A stretch of DNA of 64,000 nt from Apoda limacodes (lineage: Eukaryota > Arthropoda > Insecta > Lepidoptera > Limacodidae). Position 1 is the stretch's first letter. Each line of letters starts with the position of its first letter. Made by a program: the position numbers and the translations under genes. The notes beneath the pieces are model-generated. The model saw only the letters and a program-made list of their open reading frames with translations. It made no database searches and was not told where the DNA came from. This document shows positions 10,196-21,890 of the stretch, one piece after another. The DNA is taken from the NCBI GenBank assembly GCA_946406115.1, contig OX291561.1:6068273-6132272 (forward strand). Direction: 5' to 3'.

Positions 10196-11050
10196 TCCAT
10201 CGGTGAAATATGTTATGCAAGGCAAATATCACGCTATAACCTGTGTATACCCAAACATGGACTCAACTGAAAATCAAGCAGGAAAAGGGGCTACTGAGTC
10301 TTGTCTCTTTATGAATTTCTGTCAAAAAAGACATTTGATCCGACTACAATCACTCTGCGAATATTTGCAGATGGTTGTGGCGGCTAAAATAAAAATTCTC
10401 ATGTTGTACACGTTCTAACCATGTAGCTTCTTAATGATTCACCTGAGTCTATCAAAGATATTTTGATGATTTTTTCAGTGAGAGCCATTCATACTTACCT
10501 GCTGATAAGAGTATTCAGACGTATAGAGCGGGAAACAAAATGTTACACTGAAAAAACGTAACATACAGTGATATTTATTCCAGAAACATTGAAGTAAGGA
10601 TCTTGAGTGAACATTGGGAGTTACGAGATATGAAATCACTTGGTGAAGTTAAAAAAAAACTGATGGTATCGCAGGGATGAAAAGAATCTTTTTAAAAAAG
10701 AAATTCACAAAAAAGATACAAAACGTTGTATTTAAAATGGAGCCAACTTCTTGTGCTGATGATGATAGCAAATAGTTTAAGACTTTTTGAAAAAGAGGTC
10801 TATGATACGCTAATGTTAGACTGCCTAATTCTCTGCCGTTAACAAATCACATATATAAAGATAAAGAAGAACATAAAAATGTGTTGAAATTATTGAAGTT
10901 AAGATTTGGCGATTAGTTATTTAGTGGTTGGAACAAGAAAAATTTAAAGTTTTTGGTTGATTGTGAGGAAGTTGAACAATGTGATGATGGTGAACACGAA
11001 GGAACCTGTAATTGTAAAGACGAAGAACCTGGAATGAGTCTGTTGTAAAA
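10195..11050 (+). pseudogene. DUF7869-type transposon-associated protein relic
   Basis: The frames read NMDSTENQAGKGATESCLF, then FADGCGG-stop-NKNSHVVHVL, SHSYLPAD and a basic/acidic tail ending about 11048. Paired blocks of the type E-agrG-nE--ScL and F-DgCgGQNKN, followed by h-h-hPaD, are what I know from the DUF7869 family, common in insect and cnidarian transposon-like genes; its biochemical role is not established. At least three stops break the frame. It follows the pogo relic with no gap, so the two may be nested remnants. Confidence 0.55.
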
Positions 11051-12349
11051 AAATAAATGTTTATTTACCCATATACTGTCTTTTATTTTAAATACTTTGT
11101 TTGTAGTAACATTAATATTATTTGTAATTCTTAAGTTACAAAAAGGCTGTTTTAAAGTGAAACTTATCCAAAGCTAATCGTTTCAAAGTAAAATTTGTCC
11201 AAGACATTGCAACAAATGCAAGATGCCCATTAATGTTTCAATATTTTCTACCATTAGTATTAAAAAAACATATTAACCTTTATATGAAATTTCTTTCAGA
11301 ACATTAAAAGTAATTATGCCACAAAAACAGTGTAAGTGATTTTCATGAGAACTTTTTCTATTACAGATTTTTGCTTAATTATTTATTATTGTGTTTGTTG
11401 GACAAGTTGCCATTTGAAACGGATTGGACGCTCTTTATTTAACACAATATACATTATTACTGAGGCGTTACGACTGACAAGATAATACCGGAGAAATTTA
11501 GGATGGGCAATGTCGGACGGTTGTGCGGATAGGTTGGCTCGGCTCTTTTGTCGTGTTTTTCTCGGATTATATTGAATATTGGGACGCCATTTTTTGTAAT
11601 TCAATGCATTTGATAGTAATAAATAGATTGCTTTAGTTTGCAATGAGTTACGAAAAGTATGCAAAAAATTTAAAAAATAAGCAAAAATGCGGGTAAAGAT
11701 TGCCAGTTTCACAGCTGGAATTGTTTATTTTTTTATCTAATTAATCTGAGACTGAAACTATACCTAACTATTAGTATTTTTTTGTTTTATTTAAAGAACA
11801 CATGAATAAAGAATATCCTATTAAAAATAACACGAAATTTTGTGACATATTTAGTCTTCTATTTCTAATAAGAAAGGGGGTAAGATTGGCAAACTCCAAC
11901 CACGGACTTACCCCTGACCCCTAGAAAATCGGTAAAAATAATCTAATCTGGCGATCATTCTCCGTAAAATATACGATGATTTTAATAGAAAGTCCCGCCT
12001 TCGTCAAACTATACCCACAGTGTGTTACATCATTTAACTTCCACTCAACTCTTACAAGGAACCTCAAAACGCTATGAACTCATCACTTTGAATGCAAAAT
12101 CAATAATTTCCTAAAACATTTTACAGACTCATAAAACTCACACGAATCCATTTTTTTTTATGACGGTCTACACCCGGCGCACCTTATTTATTTACTCGCA
12201 AATATGATGTAAATCATCGTGTGTAATACACGCGGTACGGAAATAACAAACTCGAGTTATTAAGGCCTTAGGCTCTTAGTAACCACTCCACTACCACTCT
12301 TAATACACAATGTACTATTAAATTATCTTATTCGGCAATGTCGTCTTAG
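11051..12349. other. AT-rich stretch with no gene
   Basis: I see no domain or splice-bounded exon. A minus-strand frame at 11386-11712 is open but not recognisable, with no clear start context. The final part (12170-12340) has mixed composition but no motif. Confidence 0.5.
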
Positions 12350-13715
12350 TAAATGGAGATGGAACAGTATGGGAGAATCAAGTTCACCGGCCGATGGCGA
12401 TGTGGCTCGCCACCCACCACGTCGTGTTCCCCACAGAGGCGAAAAGCGGGCCGCGGAAAGCCGCTTTGCGACGTTGAATGTAAGGGGAGGAATGACGGGT
12501 AAAATTGACGATGAATGTCAGACGATGAGTGAAAGAAAGATTGATGTTCTTTGTGTGAATGAAACAAAACGGAGAGGATCGAAGGTAACCCAGCATGGCC
12601 CCTACACGGCGTATTGGTCAGGTGTTACCAATACCCAAAAAGGCTGCTAGGGAGTTGGGTTAATCCTGTCTGCGAGTATGAATATGAATCCGTAAGCCCC
12701 AGGTTGCTCTGGATCAGACTGAAGATTGGACTTCTCCGAATCTTCCTATTAGGGGTGTACGCTCCGACAGAGGTGGGTTCGGGTGGCTCCCAAAAATCCC
12801 AAACTGATAAAGAGGAGTTTTGGGACATTGTCAGGGATGTATTGAGTAAATGCAAGGAAAACAAAAAGATAATAATGTTAGGAGATTTTAATGGATAGGT
12901 GGGAGTGAAACGTGATGGATACGAAAAGGTTCTTGGTAGTTTTGGAGACGAAAGAATAAATGAGAATGGAAGGAGACTGCTAGAAGTATGTTTAGAATGG
13001 AACCTTTCAATAACAAACACAATGTTTGAACACCGAAAGGTCGATATTTTTACACGAGAAGAAGATAATGCAAGGAGCATGAAAATGTGAAGGTGACATT
13101 GAGAGAAGAGTAAACGCGGGCAATCAGGTAAATGGGGCGATGCACGCCTTTATGAGCAGTCAAAAATTGTCGGCAAAGGCACGTTTGGCTGTACATGAGG
13201 GTGTGTTGGTTCCAACAGTGATGTATGGAAGTGAATGTTGGGTATGGCAAAAGAAGCACGAAAGTAGAATTAATGCCGTGGAGATGAGAGCATTGAAAAG
13301 TATGTGCGGTTTGACTCTAAATGACAGGATAAAAAATAGTGTGATACGAGAGCGTTGCGGTGTGAAAGAAAGTGTGGTGACAAAGATTGAGAAAGGTATG
13401 TTAAGGTGGTTTGGACATGTTGAAAGAATTAACGAAAATAGATGCACGAAACAGATTTATGAATCTGAAGCAATTGGTTAGGTCGGTAGAGGTAGACCTC
13501 GGCAAACATATGTAGATCAAATTGAGTATGTTCTCAGAAAAGGCCAGGTCAGGAGTACTCGGAACCGTAGAAAATGTATGAAAGCATTGATGCGTATAGA
13601 TGAGGCAAGAGAGGTATGCCAGGATCGTAGTAAGTGGCAGTCTTTGGTCTCTACCTACCCCTCTGGGAAACTGGGAAACAGGCGTGATGTTATGTATGAA
13701 TGTATGTGTATTCTC
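12350..13715 (+). pseudogene. RTE-like LINE copy 1, endonuclease and C-terminus joined by internal deletion
   Basis: The 5' half has the blocks of an AP-type endonuclease: RFATLNVRGGMTGKID (12463-12510), IDVLCVNETKRRGSK (catalytic Glu) and IIMLGDFNG (Asp-Asn pair, 12868-12894). It is interrupted by a premature stop at 12648 and frame changes. From about 13086 the sequence jumps to GDIERRVNAGNQ and the C-terminal domain: 13140-13481 open, with VLVPTVMYGSECWVWQKK, GMLRWFGHVERI and, past a stop, GRPRQTY and QDRSKWQSLVS. The whole reverse transcriptase core is therefore missing. The 3' end runs into ATGT-type repeats, a tail style seen in RTE-clade elements. A related copy is at 47000-48070. Confidence 0.8.
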
Positions 13716-14600
13716 ATGGGATGTCTTCAAAAAGTTTTACATTTTTTTTTATTCCTTTTTAATTTCCAAAATTCAAAAAAAATACTAAATTTTAATATTT
13801 TCCAATTTGCTTGGGGGTTAAAAATGAGGATATAAACTATCATTTAAGGTATATATTAGAGAAAAATACTGAGCCGCCTTCTACCTGGAGGGGCCCAAAC
13901 ATAGGATGTTTTGAAAATACTTTTTGGATTTTAAGAAACAAAGTAGCCAAAAGGTAATAGTGTTGTATATTTTTAGAACCGGCACGATGGGTTTCTGAAG
14001 AAAATATTTAAAATCCCAGACAAAAAATTGATGACATCATAAGGGAAATATTTTGAGGAACTGCGGCTCAAAATTATTGTTTTGCCCTACAGTACATGTG
14101 TGCCAAACGGCTAAACTCTACATCGATTTGCGGTTTTCGCGCGAAATCGCCGTTGTACACCTGCGTACAGTGGCAACATACCAGCCACCATGTTTTCTTT
14201 TACATCCATAAAATACCAGCACAATAATAAACAAAGTGAGTGAGTTAATGAAAAAAAATATTGAAGTGGCAACCCCAAAATGGCATTTGTCAAAAGTCAG
14301 CTGGCGTGTTGTTAAATGTGACTATTTTTTTAACATTTAAAGAAATCGCAACAAATCTCATCATTGTAGGCATTAAATTGGTAAGTTTTTGTTTCTTTTG
14401 TTTACTAGAACTTCCATATTTGTTGGTACGGTCTATATTTTATGTAAAAAATGAGCAGTTTTTTTCTAAAAACCAAAAGGTGGCAATATCTTACAAGAGA
14501 GGTAGGGCACTGCAAGTTCTCGCTCAAATAAGCTGCCCCAACAAATAAAACGGGGCATAGCGAGTACTTGCTCGAATGAGCGGCCCGAACTGGGGAAGTA
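13716..14600. other. AT-rich stretch ahead of LINE copy 2
   Basis: No coding sequence is recognisable. Near 14173 a short motif CAGTGGCAAC...GCCACCATGTTTT occurs, repeated near 20313 just after the second piggyBac relic. The open frame 14261-14548 has no family resemblance I recognise. Confidence 0.45.
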
Positions 14601-15083
14601 CCTCCACCTTACAGAAAACCGCGGCCACAATAACACTAACATTGAGTAGTACTGCTGAGTAGAGCCAGAGCTCTCTTTGAAGATTCGCTGCGCGGACAGC
14701 GGAGGACCGGCGGTATTATCGCTGTCATTGCTCGGCGTAGACGCAGCGTGCTGCTTCGGCGGTTAGCGAGAGCTGATGAAACGGCTGACCGCTAGCCGCC
14801 TGCAGGTAGAACGGGTTCCCGAACCCAGGGATCACTTAATCTTCGCCCTGGGAGGCTGATCCGCCAGCCTGTGTAAAGTCTCCCAAGTGGTAGTCGTGCC
14901 AGAGAAGGAGACCGGAGTGGACCCGGCTACTACAACAGAAGGGGATCAGGGGCCCTTCCGCCCGCCGTGCCAGCAACCGTATCATCTGTGTTGAGCTTCG
15001 GCAGTCTTAGTTCCGCGCCTTTATGTCTTCTAAGCTGTCTGTGCAGTAAATCCTTATCCCTAGTCTAAGTAACTTCATATAAA

Positions 15084-15935
15084 ATGGCCAGAAATAGAAA
15101 AAGGAAAAGAGTTTTTACAGCGGCAACTCCATCCACATACAATGTGGATTTTTGCAATATCAGGCGTATTCACGCAAATCTTAATGTAGTCCACCATCAC
15201 CTCAAGACTGTGCAGCCCACCATCCTCTTTCTAACGGAGACGCAGATATCCTGCCCGGCCGACACATCATACCTTCATTATCCCGGCTACAAACTCGAGC
15301 ACAATTTTTTGAGTCGTGCCGGTGTATGTATGTTCGTCCGGGACAATATCTGCTGTCGCCGACTTCATAGCCTTGAAGACAGGGACCTGTCGATATTGTG
15401 ATTGCGCGTAGATCACGGCGGCCACACTCGTATCTATGCGTGCCTATACAGGTCTCATAGCGGTGACACGGACGTAACTCGATTCTTCACGCATCTGAGT
15501 TTGACGACTGACAAAGTTCTAGGGCAATATCCCACAGCAGAACTAGTTATTTTGGGAGACTTTAACGCCCACCACCGTGAGTGGCTCAGTTCTCGAACCA
15601 ATAACTATGCAGGGATATCTGCTCATGAATTTGCTCTGACCTATGGATTCTCTCAGCTGGTACTTTCTCCAACGAGAATACCAGATATAAAGGACCATAC
15701 GAGCTCCTTACTGGACCTTCTGCTGACTACACGTCCGGACGAATACTCCGTCTCAGTGGATGCGCCTCTTGGCTCCTCGGACCATTGTCTCGTTCGGACT
15801 CAAATATCATGCACACAACCCGATCCTTCTGGGCCAACTAATTGGCGTCGTGTGTGGCACTATAAGTCGGCAGACTGGGACGGATTGCGAGAATTTCATT
15901 CAACCGTGAAGGCATCTCTGCTTTACCTCAGATGA
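15084..15935 (+). pseudogene. LINE copy 2 AP-type endonuclease domain
   Basis: Translation from ATG at 15084 gives a basic start (MARNRKRKRVF), FCNIRRIHANL, then TILFLTETQISC (catalytic Glu), LVILGDFNAHHREWL (Asp-Asn) and APLGSSDHCLVRTQI (SDH motif). These are the landmark residues of the exonuclease-endonuclease-phosphatase fold that nicks target DNA for target-primed reverse transcription. A TGA at 15399-15401 interrupts the domain between DLSIL and LRVDHGG, probably a former tryptophan codon. The frame is lost near 15905, where the downstream RT frame (FTSDDPDVCAAAVTETI) begins after what looks like a 1-nt slip. Two lesions therefore separate it from the RT. Confidence 0.85.
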
Positions 15936-17652
15936 TCCTGACGTCTGCGCAGCCGCAGTCACTGAGACAATCCTCGCTGGTATGGAATGTTTCATTCCTA
16001 ACCTGCGAGTAGCTGCCGACGTCAAAAAACGACCGTGGTTTAATAGGTCTTGCAGAGAAGCTAAAATTCTTAAGCAAACTGCGTATGAGGCTTGGAGCAC
16101 GGCTCGTAATAATAAGGATCCGAATATTTCTGAGTTAAAACGCAAATTATATGCTGCCTCAAGGTTCAGTAAGAAAGCAACTGCCAGAGCAAAATTCCAA
16201 TTCATCGGCAAAATAGGTGGGCGACTTGCGAGCTATCCTTCTGGGAGTCGTGCTTTCTGGTCGCTTGCTAAAGCTGCCGAGGGGAACTTCTGCCAGTCGT
16301 CGTTACCACCACTGCGAAAGACCGATAGTGACTTGGCCCATACAAAAGAGAAAGCCGATCTATTGGGCAGTCTCTTTGCCTCCAACTCGAATATGAACGA
16401 CGAAGGCGCTGTACCACCTACTTTACCGTGGTGCGGTAAGACCATGCCGGAAATCTCTATAACACAGCGAGAGGTCCGGCGGGCGTTGATTTCCCTAGAC
16501 ATTCATAAGTCGAGTGGGCCAGACGGTATACCAGCAGTGGTGCTTAAGCAGTGTGCTCCTGAGTTATGTCCTGTACTCACGCGCCTCTTCGCGCTTTCCT
16601 ACCACACTAGACAATTTCCGTCTTCATGGAAGACTGCGAATGTGCACCCGGTGCCCAAAAAGGGCGATAGATCAGATCCATCGAATTACAGGCCTATCGC
16701 TATTACCTCTCTCCTCTCCAAGGTGATGGAGCGTGTGATCAACACACAGCTTTTGAGATACCTAGAAAAACATGACCTGATCAGCGACCGTCAATATGGC
16801 TTTCGCCACGGTCGCTCCACTGGTGACCTTCTTGTGTATCTCACACACCGATGGGCGATAGCCATTGAGAGTCAGGGGGAGGCATTGGCATGTAGCCTAG
16901 ACATAGCGAAGGCGTTCGATCGGGTCTGGCACCGGGGTCTTCTATCGAAGTTGCCATCTTACGGAGTGCCCGAGGGTTTATGCAAATGGGTAGCTAGCTT
17001 TTTGTCCGGCAGACGCATACGAGCCGTAGTTGACGGTAGTTGCTCTGATAGCATGGACATTAATGCTGGTGTCCCGCAAGGCTCTGTGCTGTCTCCTACG
17101 CTGTTTCTACTGCACATCAATGATATGTTGGAGATCAACAACATACATTGCTATGCAAATGACAGTACTGAAGATGCTAATCACACGGGCCGTGCAAGCA
17201 TCCCTCGTTCTGTTGTGGAGGAAAAACGTGAAGAACTTGTGTCTCAAATCGAGATCGGTCTGTCCAAGGTCTCTGACTGGGGACGGGAAAACTTGGTCCT
17301 ATTCAACCCTTCAAAGACACAAGTCTGCGCGTTCACCGCTAAGAAAACCCCATTCACTGTGGTCCCACAATTCCAGAACACTCCCGTCTCCATCTCCAAG
17401 AGCACTGGGATCCTTGGCGTTCACATCTCCAGCGATGTTCAGTTCCGAGATCACTTGCTAGATAAGGTAAAGCTGGCGTCCAAAAAACTTGGTGTACTCA
17501 ACAGAGCGAAGCAGTACTTCACGTCGGGGCAAAGGTTGCTGCTTTACAAGTCGCAAGTCCGGCCCCATATGGAGTACTGCTGCCATATCTGGGCGGGTGC
17601 ACCCGGATACCAGCTTGGCCCTTTTGACTCGGTTCAACGACGGGCTAACTAG
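15936..17652 (+). pseudogene. LINE copy 2 reverse transcriptase domain
   Basis: The frame is open for 556 codons from 15982, longer than in copy 1. In order it shows a linker with RPWFNRSCREAKILKQ, the RT fingers (SSGPDGIPAVVLKQC), NVHPVPKKGDRSDPSNYRPI, motif A SLDIAKAFDRVWH, motif B AGVPQGSVLSPTLF, motif C CYANDST and the thumb. The first aspartate of the YADD box is asparagine, exactly as in copy 1. The thumb ends at VQRRA, after which the deleted C-terminus is replaced by an in-frame stop (TAG at 17650-17652). The product would reverse-transcribe LINE RNA at a nicked target, but the altered motif C and truncation predict no activity. Confidence 0.9.
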
Positions 17653-17794
17653 ATTTTTGTAGGGTCGGTAACGCGCGAGTGATGCCCTTGGTGTTGCAAG
17701 CGTCCATAGGCTACGGTGACCGCTTACCATCAGGCGGACCGTAGGCTTGTTTGCCACATTAGTGGTATTTAAAAAAAAAAAAAAAGACAAGAAT

Positions 17795-19278
17795 ATCTTG
17801 TACTGTTTTTATTGAGTATTTGGGGCTAGACTTTTGGGAATTGCTAGCAGAACAGAGCAAACTGTTTTTAGCTCAAAAAGGGATCTAAAGTCAATAGATA
17901 CGAATGCTATAGAAATGATCAACTTTGCTGGCATGCAGCTGATGATGGGCACCTTCAAATATTCTCAATGAAAGCTCTACTGGTCTAGAGATCTTTGTGT
18001 ACCTTTAGTTAGGGATACACTCAGTCGTGATAGTTTTTTTGAGCTTAGAAACTTTCTGCACTTTGTGGACGTAAACCAGCCAAGTGCCAATGACAAGCTG
18101 TGGAAAATCAGACCTTTGATAGACCGCATTCTTAAAAAATGTCATAGTTTGCCACGCTCCAAACATATGTCGATTGACGAACAAATGATACCATTTTCCG
18201 GACGATGTGAATTTCGCCAATACGTGCCAGCTAAAACAAATCCACTTAGCCTGAAGAACTTCGTGCTGGCTGCCCGGCATGGGTTAGTATTAGATTTCGA
18301 AATTTATGTTGGCAAGGATACATTACCTGCAGATACAATGTAGAATCTAGGACTAGGAGCGGGTATCGTGGAAAAATTTTGTCGCACAGTTACCGGTAGT
18401 TGTGTTTTGTACACAGATAGAATTTTTACGAGTCTCAAGCTGGCAGAACTTTTACTGGAAAAAAATTGCGACATTTTTTTAACTGGAACTGCAATGACAA
18501 ATAGGATTGTACCAGTAGCGAAGAAACTGAAGAACGACCAGGCGTTAGGAAGAGGACAGTAGGATAAAAAGTAAGAGATGATGAGAATGTATGTGTCGTA
18601 AAATGGATGGATACAAAGGCCGTGACAATGTTGTCTACATGTTCAGGGAGCGCTCCTGCAGATACCTGCAAACGATGGTGTAAAAAAGAAAAGCAGAAAA
18701 TAGACGTAGCCCGGCCAGCAGCAGTCAGAAATGACAACACCTGTATGGGTGGAATAGACTTGTGCGACAGACTAATCGCTTACTACCGAAGTGCAATGCG
18801 AACAAGAAAGTGGACGATAAAAACTTTTTGCCATTTTCTTAATTTGGTTGTCGGGAATTGCTGGATAATGTACACCCGAAGTTGCGCCGAAGAAGATGTC
18901 CAACGCAAAGATAATTTAGGTTTACTCCAATACCGACTGAATCTGGCCAAAGCGATGTTGAAGTATAGCGGCGGACGGGCTAAACCCAACTCCTTGGTTC
19001 CACATCTCGCCCCAGCGCCAGCCCTTCGACAAGACCCAGCAAGCGATGTACAGCGGGCCAATGAACCGCCTACAAAAAAACACCGGCCAGTTGTACCCCA
19101 ACCACAACCTGAAAATAGGCTTGATAATGTGGGTCATCTGCCGCAATTTGTGGACAGCAAGTTCGCTTTAAAATGTCGTCATCCGTCGTGCTCTTCACGC
19201 TGCCGCACCATATGCGTGAAGTACAATCCACATTTACAAGAGCTTTGGCCCACTTTTTTTATTAGTTACATTCATTAA
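17795..19278 (+). pseudogene. PiggyBac transposase relic 1 (nearly intact)
   Basis: Three open pieces (about 17830-18342, 18368-18562, 18607-19278) make up most of a piggyBac transposase. The blocks in order are SRDSFFELRNFLHFVD, KHMSIDEQMIPFSGRC (first catalytic Asp), PLSLKNFVLAA, then CVLYTDRIFTSLKLAELL (second Asp, normally DN-FTS), VRDDENVCVVKWMDTKAV, and CMGGIDLCDRLIAYYR with RKWTIKTFCHFLNLVVGNC. A C-terminal cysteine-rich finger (CRHPSCSSRCRTICVKY) completes the domain order. Lesions are a TGA near 17969, a TAG at 18341-18343 and a frame slip near 18562. It follows the poly(A) of LINE copy 2, which may have inserted into its 5' part. TTAA-flanked terminal repeats were not identified. 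Confidence 0.9.
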
Positions 19279-19361
19279 AAAAAAAAAAAAATCGTTAGTC
19301 TTAATTATACCCCTGCAACTACAATAAACAACAAATAACATTTTAATCATGTTTGGTTGAA

Positions 19362-20295
19362 GTCCAGGTGCTAATGTCGTCAAAACACTTAGCCAGACTC
19401 TGATAAGAGAAGGTTGGAATGGTCATGTAGCGTTTGATAACTTTTTTTCTAGTCCTGGTCTAATACAATTCTTATACGACAACGGAATATATGCTTCAGC
19501 TACAGTTAGATGCGATCGGCAAGATATGCCTTTACTGGTCAAACAGCCAAAGTCTACTGGTGATAAAAATTTGGATGCCAAGATCGATGTCGCAACAAAA
19601 GGAAATAAGGTAGTTAAAAAATTGGCAAAGGGTCAATGGAAATGAAGAGTAAAAAATAATGTTGGTTTTGTGGCTTCGAAAGATTCTCGTAACAATACTT
19701 AGCAGCGCATTTCATCCAAAAAAAAAATTAAATTGTGAAAGAACTCAAAAAGATACTTTAAAAATATTCTTGTCCACTTTCAGTGAAAGAGTACACGAGA
19801 CGTATGGTGGGAATCGACCGATTCGACAATAGGAGGGCCACATATGCAGTAAGCAGAAAGAGTAGTAAATGGCGAAAAGGTATATTTTATTTCCTCATCG
19901 ATGGAGCTATCACAAATGCATACATACTGTTCAATTCTAATCCTCGAAACCACAGTCCTTTGACACACAAAGAATTTCAGATTATACTCTCAAGATAATT
20001 AGTAGCTAATGCTACTTTTCGTAAAAGGTCTTTTGCTTCTTTACCAAAGTTTGCTTCCAAAAAACGAAAATCTCTTGAAAATGAGTCCAGACAAAAAAAA
20101 ACCCATTGTACCTGAAGAACTTCGCTATTCAGACCTGGGAGAGCAGTAGCTGGAAGAATCACCTACTTACAGAAGGTGTCGGCTATGTAGCACAAAAGAA
20201 AATAATAAAAGATCTAAAATGCAATGCAACAGATGTCAGGTGCCTTTATGCTCAATGCCATGCTTCAAAAATTTTCACATTATAAGGGAATAACC
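19362..20295 (+). pseudogene. PiggyBac transposase relic 2 (different subfamily)
   Basis: This more decayed transposase lies 80 bp after the first and is not a copy of it. Blocks readable over several frame changes are GWNGHVAFDNFFSSPGLIQ (D-N-FFSS), DMPLLVKQPK, KEYTRRMVGIDRFDNRRA with KWRKGIFYFLIDGAITNAY, and a C-terminal finger CRLCSTKENNKRSKMQC followed by C...C. The MVGIDRFD block is the counterpart of MGGIDLCD in relic 1, and the spacing of the finger cysteines differs. The first catalytic aspartate region is missing, so the 5' half has been lost. Confidence 0.8.
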
Positions 20296-21890
20296 CGATA
20301 GCCTACACTGACAGTGGCAACTTGATTGCCACCATGTTTTTTTATATATAAATTCAAGAATTAAAAATATTTTTTCATCTTTAAAAATAAGTAAATAATC
20401 ATATCAAAATGTTTCACTTCAGTAACCTTGCTCAGTTACTATACCAGTCAAAGGATTAAAATGGTTATTTGACAGTTCAGTAAGTATTTGTATATTTTTG
20501 AGTATTTTATCTAGATATTTTCGTAGTGTTTAATGAAGTATAATGCAGAAATAAACTTTTTTGTCAAAAAGAAACAAGGTTATAATAAATCTTTCAAAAG
20601 ATTCATTTTATAGAGTTTGACACTTCACCAAGGGTAAAGCAAGGGACAAAGTTTAGTTGGCTAAAAAGGAGCTGAAGAGTTCTGCCGTAACAATGTCTGA
20701 ATTTTTAACCAAGATGTATCACAAATCATTCATGACTCCCTAAACTGGCTTTGGAATCTCAAAGTGCTGGACGTGAGGAGGTACTGTGTTTGTCATAGAA
20801 GTGATATGGTATTGTAAGTATAGAAGAGCTAATGTCTGTTCCCAGAGCACCTAGTGAAGCTTCTTCTTGAACAGTGTCTGCTGCTTCTGCGAATACCAAT
20901 AAGCCTAGAATCACAGAATGAAGAAGACAGCAGCAAAAAAAATAAAGATTTATCTTGGCATTTATGTAGTAAAAATAAAAATTTATTTTTGAATTACTAG
21001 CAATTTACACACTTTGCTGGTTTTTCTAAAAGCATATGTACACACACGGCAAAAAATACTACTTGAATATTTTGCCATTGTCATATTTCGGTAACTAAGT
21101 TAGTTCAATCAAATTTGAGCCACAATCCATCATAAAGTCTGAAATAAACTAACTACAAACTAATATACAAGAAGTCTGATACTTTTAAATGTCAAAAAAG
21201 GAAGAAGAAATGTCACAAATCTCATAAATTATCTAGCTATTCACATTCACACATTTCATCGAAAGATTCTGTGCTATGAAGACACAATTACCTTTAGGAG
21301 AAGTTACATCAAAATTTAGTACTCCTAAAATCCAGGCAATGTTTCTTCTTTAGAGATGTCCACCAAGACTTCCATAAGCCAATTCCTTGAATCAAAAACC
21401 AGTCAAAATCCATCAGCCACTGAAAATTCCTTGTAGGTTCCACCCTCATTGTCACCTTCTCCTCTTCAGACTTAGATGTCATGGCAAACTTCCCCACAAA
21501 GAGCGATATATTATTCCAATGACAAGGGTACTTTCGTTGTTAATGTACAACATATTGAAGTAATTTACTCTGACTTAATATTACACCTTACAATTGGAAA
21601 AAATTTAAAAGCCAAAAATCTTAAACGTTGTCAATAGGAGTGTAGAGCAAAGAAAGTATTGGTAGGAATAGAATACCTATCTCTTTTCAGTCCAGAATTG
21701 ATGCTAATTCTTTCTTAAACAATCCATTTTTACTTACAAAGCTTTGATATTACCCTCTTTTTCGATTACTAGAATGAGAATAATCAAAGGTATAAATTTG
21801 TCAACAGAAAAGGTATGAAATTGATAACTGTATCAGCCAGAGGGATACGGCATAGTGATTAAAAGCCAGGCCTTACCTTCAAGAGTGTTC
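20296..21890. other. AT-rich stretch, no gene recognised
   Basis: It begins with ACAGTGGCAACTTGATTGCC, which contains a TGGCAA/TTGCCA inverted repeat near the end of piggyBac relic 2. Nothing else is recognisable; the minus-strand frame at 21309-21497 has no family resemblance. Confidence 0.45.

Larger units (their letters stand above)
14601..17784 (+). mobile_element. Jockey-type LINE copy 2 with 5' UTR-like leader, endonuclease, RT and poly(A)
   Basis: A GC-rich leader (about 14640-15083) precedes the endonuclease and reverse transcriptase frames. The 3' UTR contains GGTGACCGCTTACCATCAGG, GCTTGTTTGCCACATTAG and a 15-A tail at 17770-17784. The 5' limit is set by composition only and may be off by 50-100 bp. 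A deletion of about 300 bp joins the RT thumb directly to the 3' UTR at about 17645. I found no target duplication. Confidence 0.8.

Noticed and set aside
12625..13080. Minus-strand open frame of 151 codons
   Set aside because: It is antisense to the RTE endonuclease and is low-complexity.
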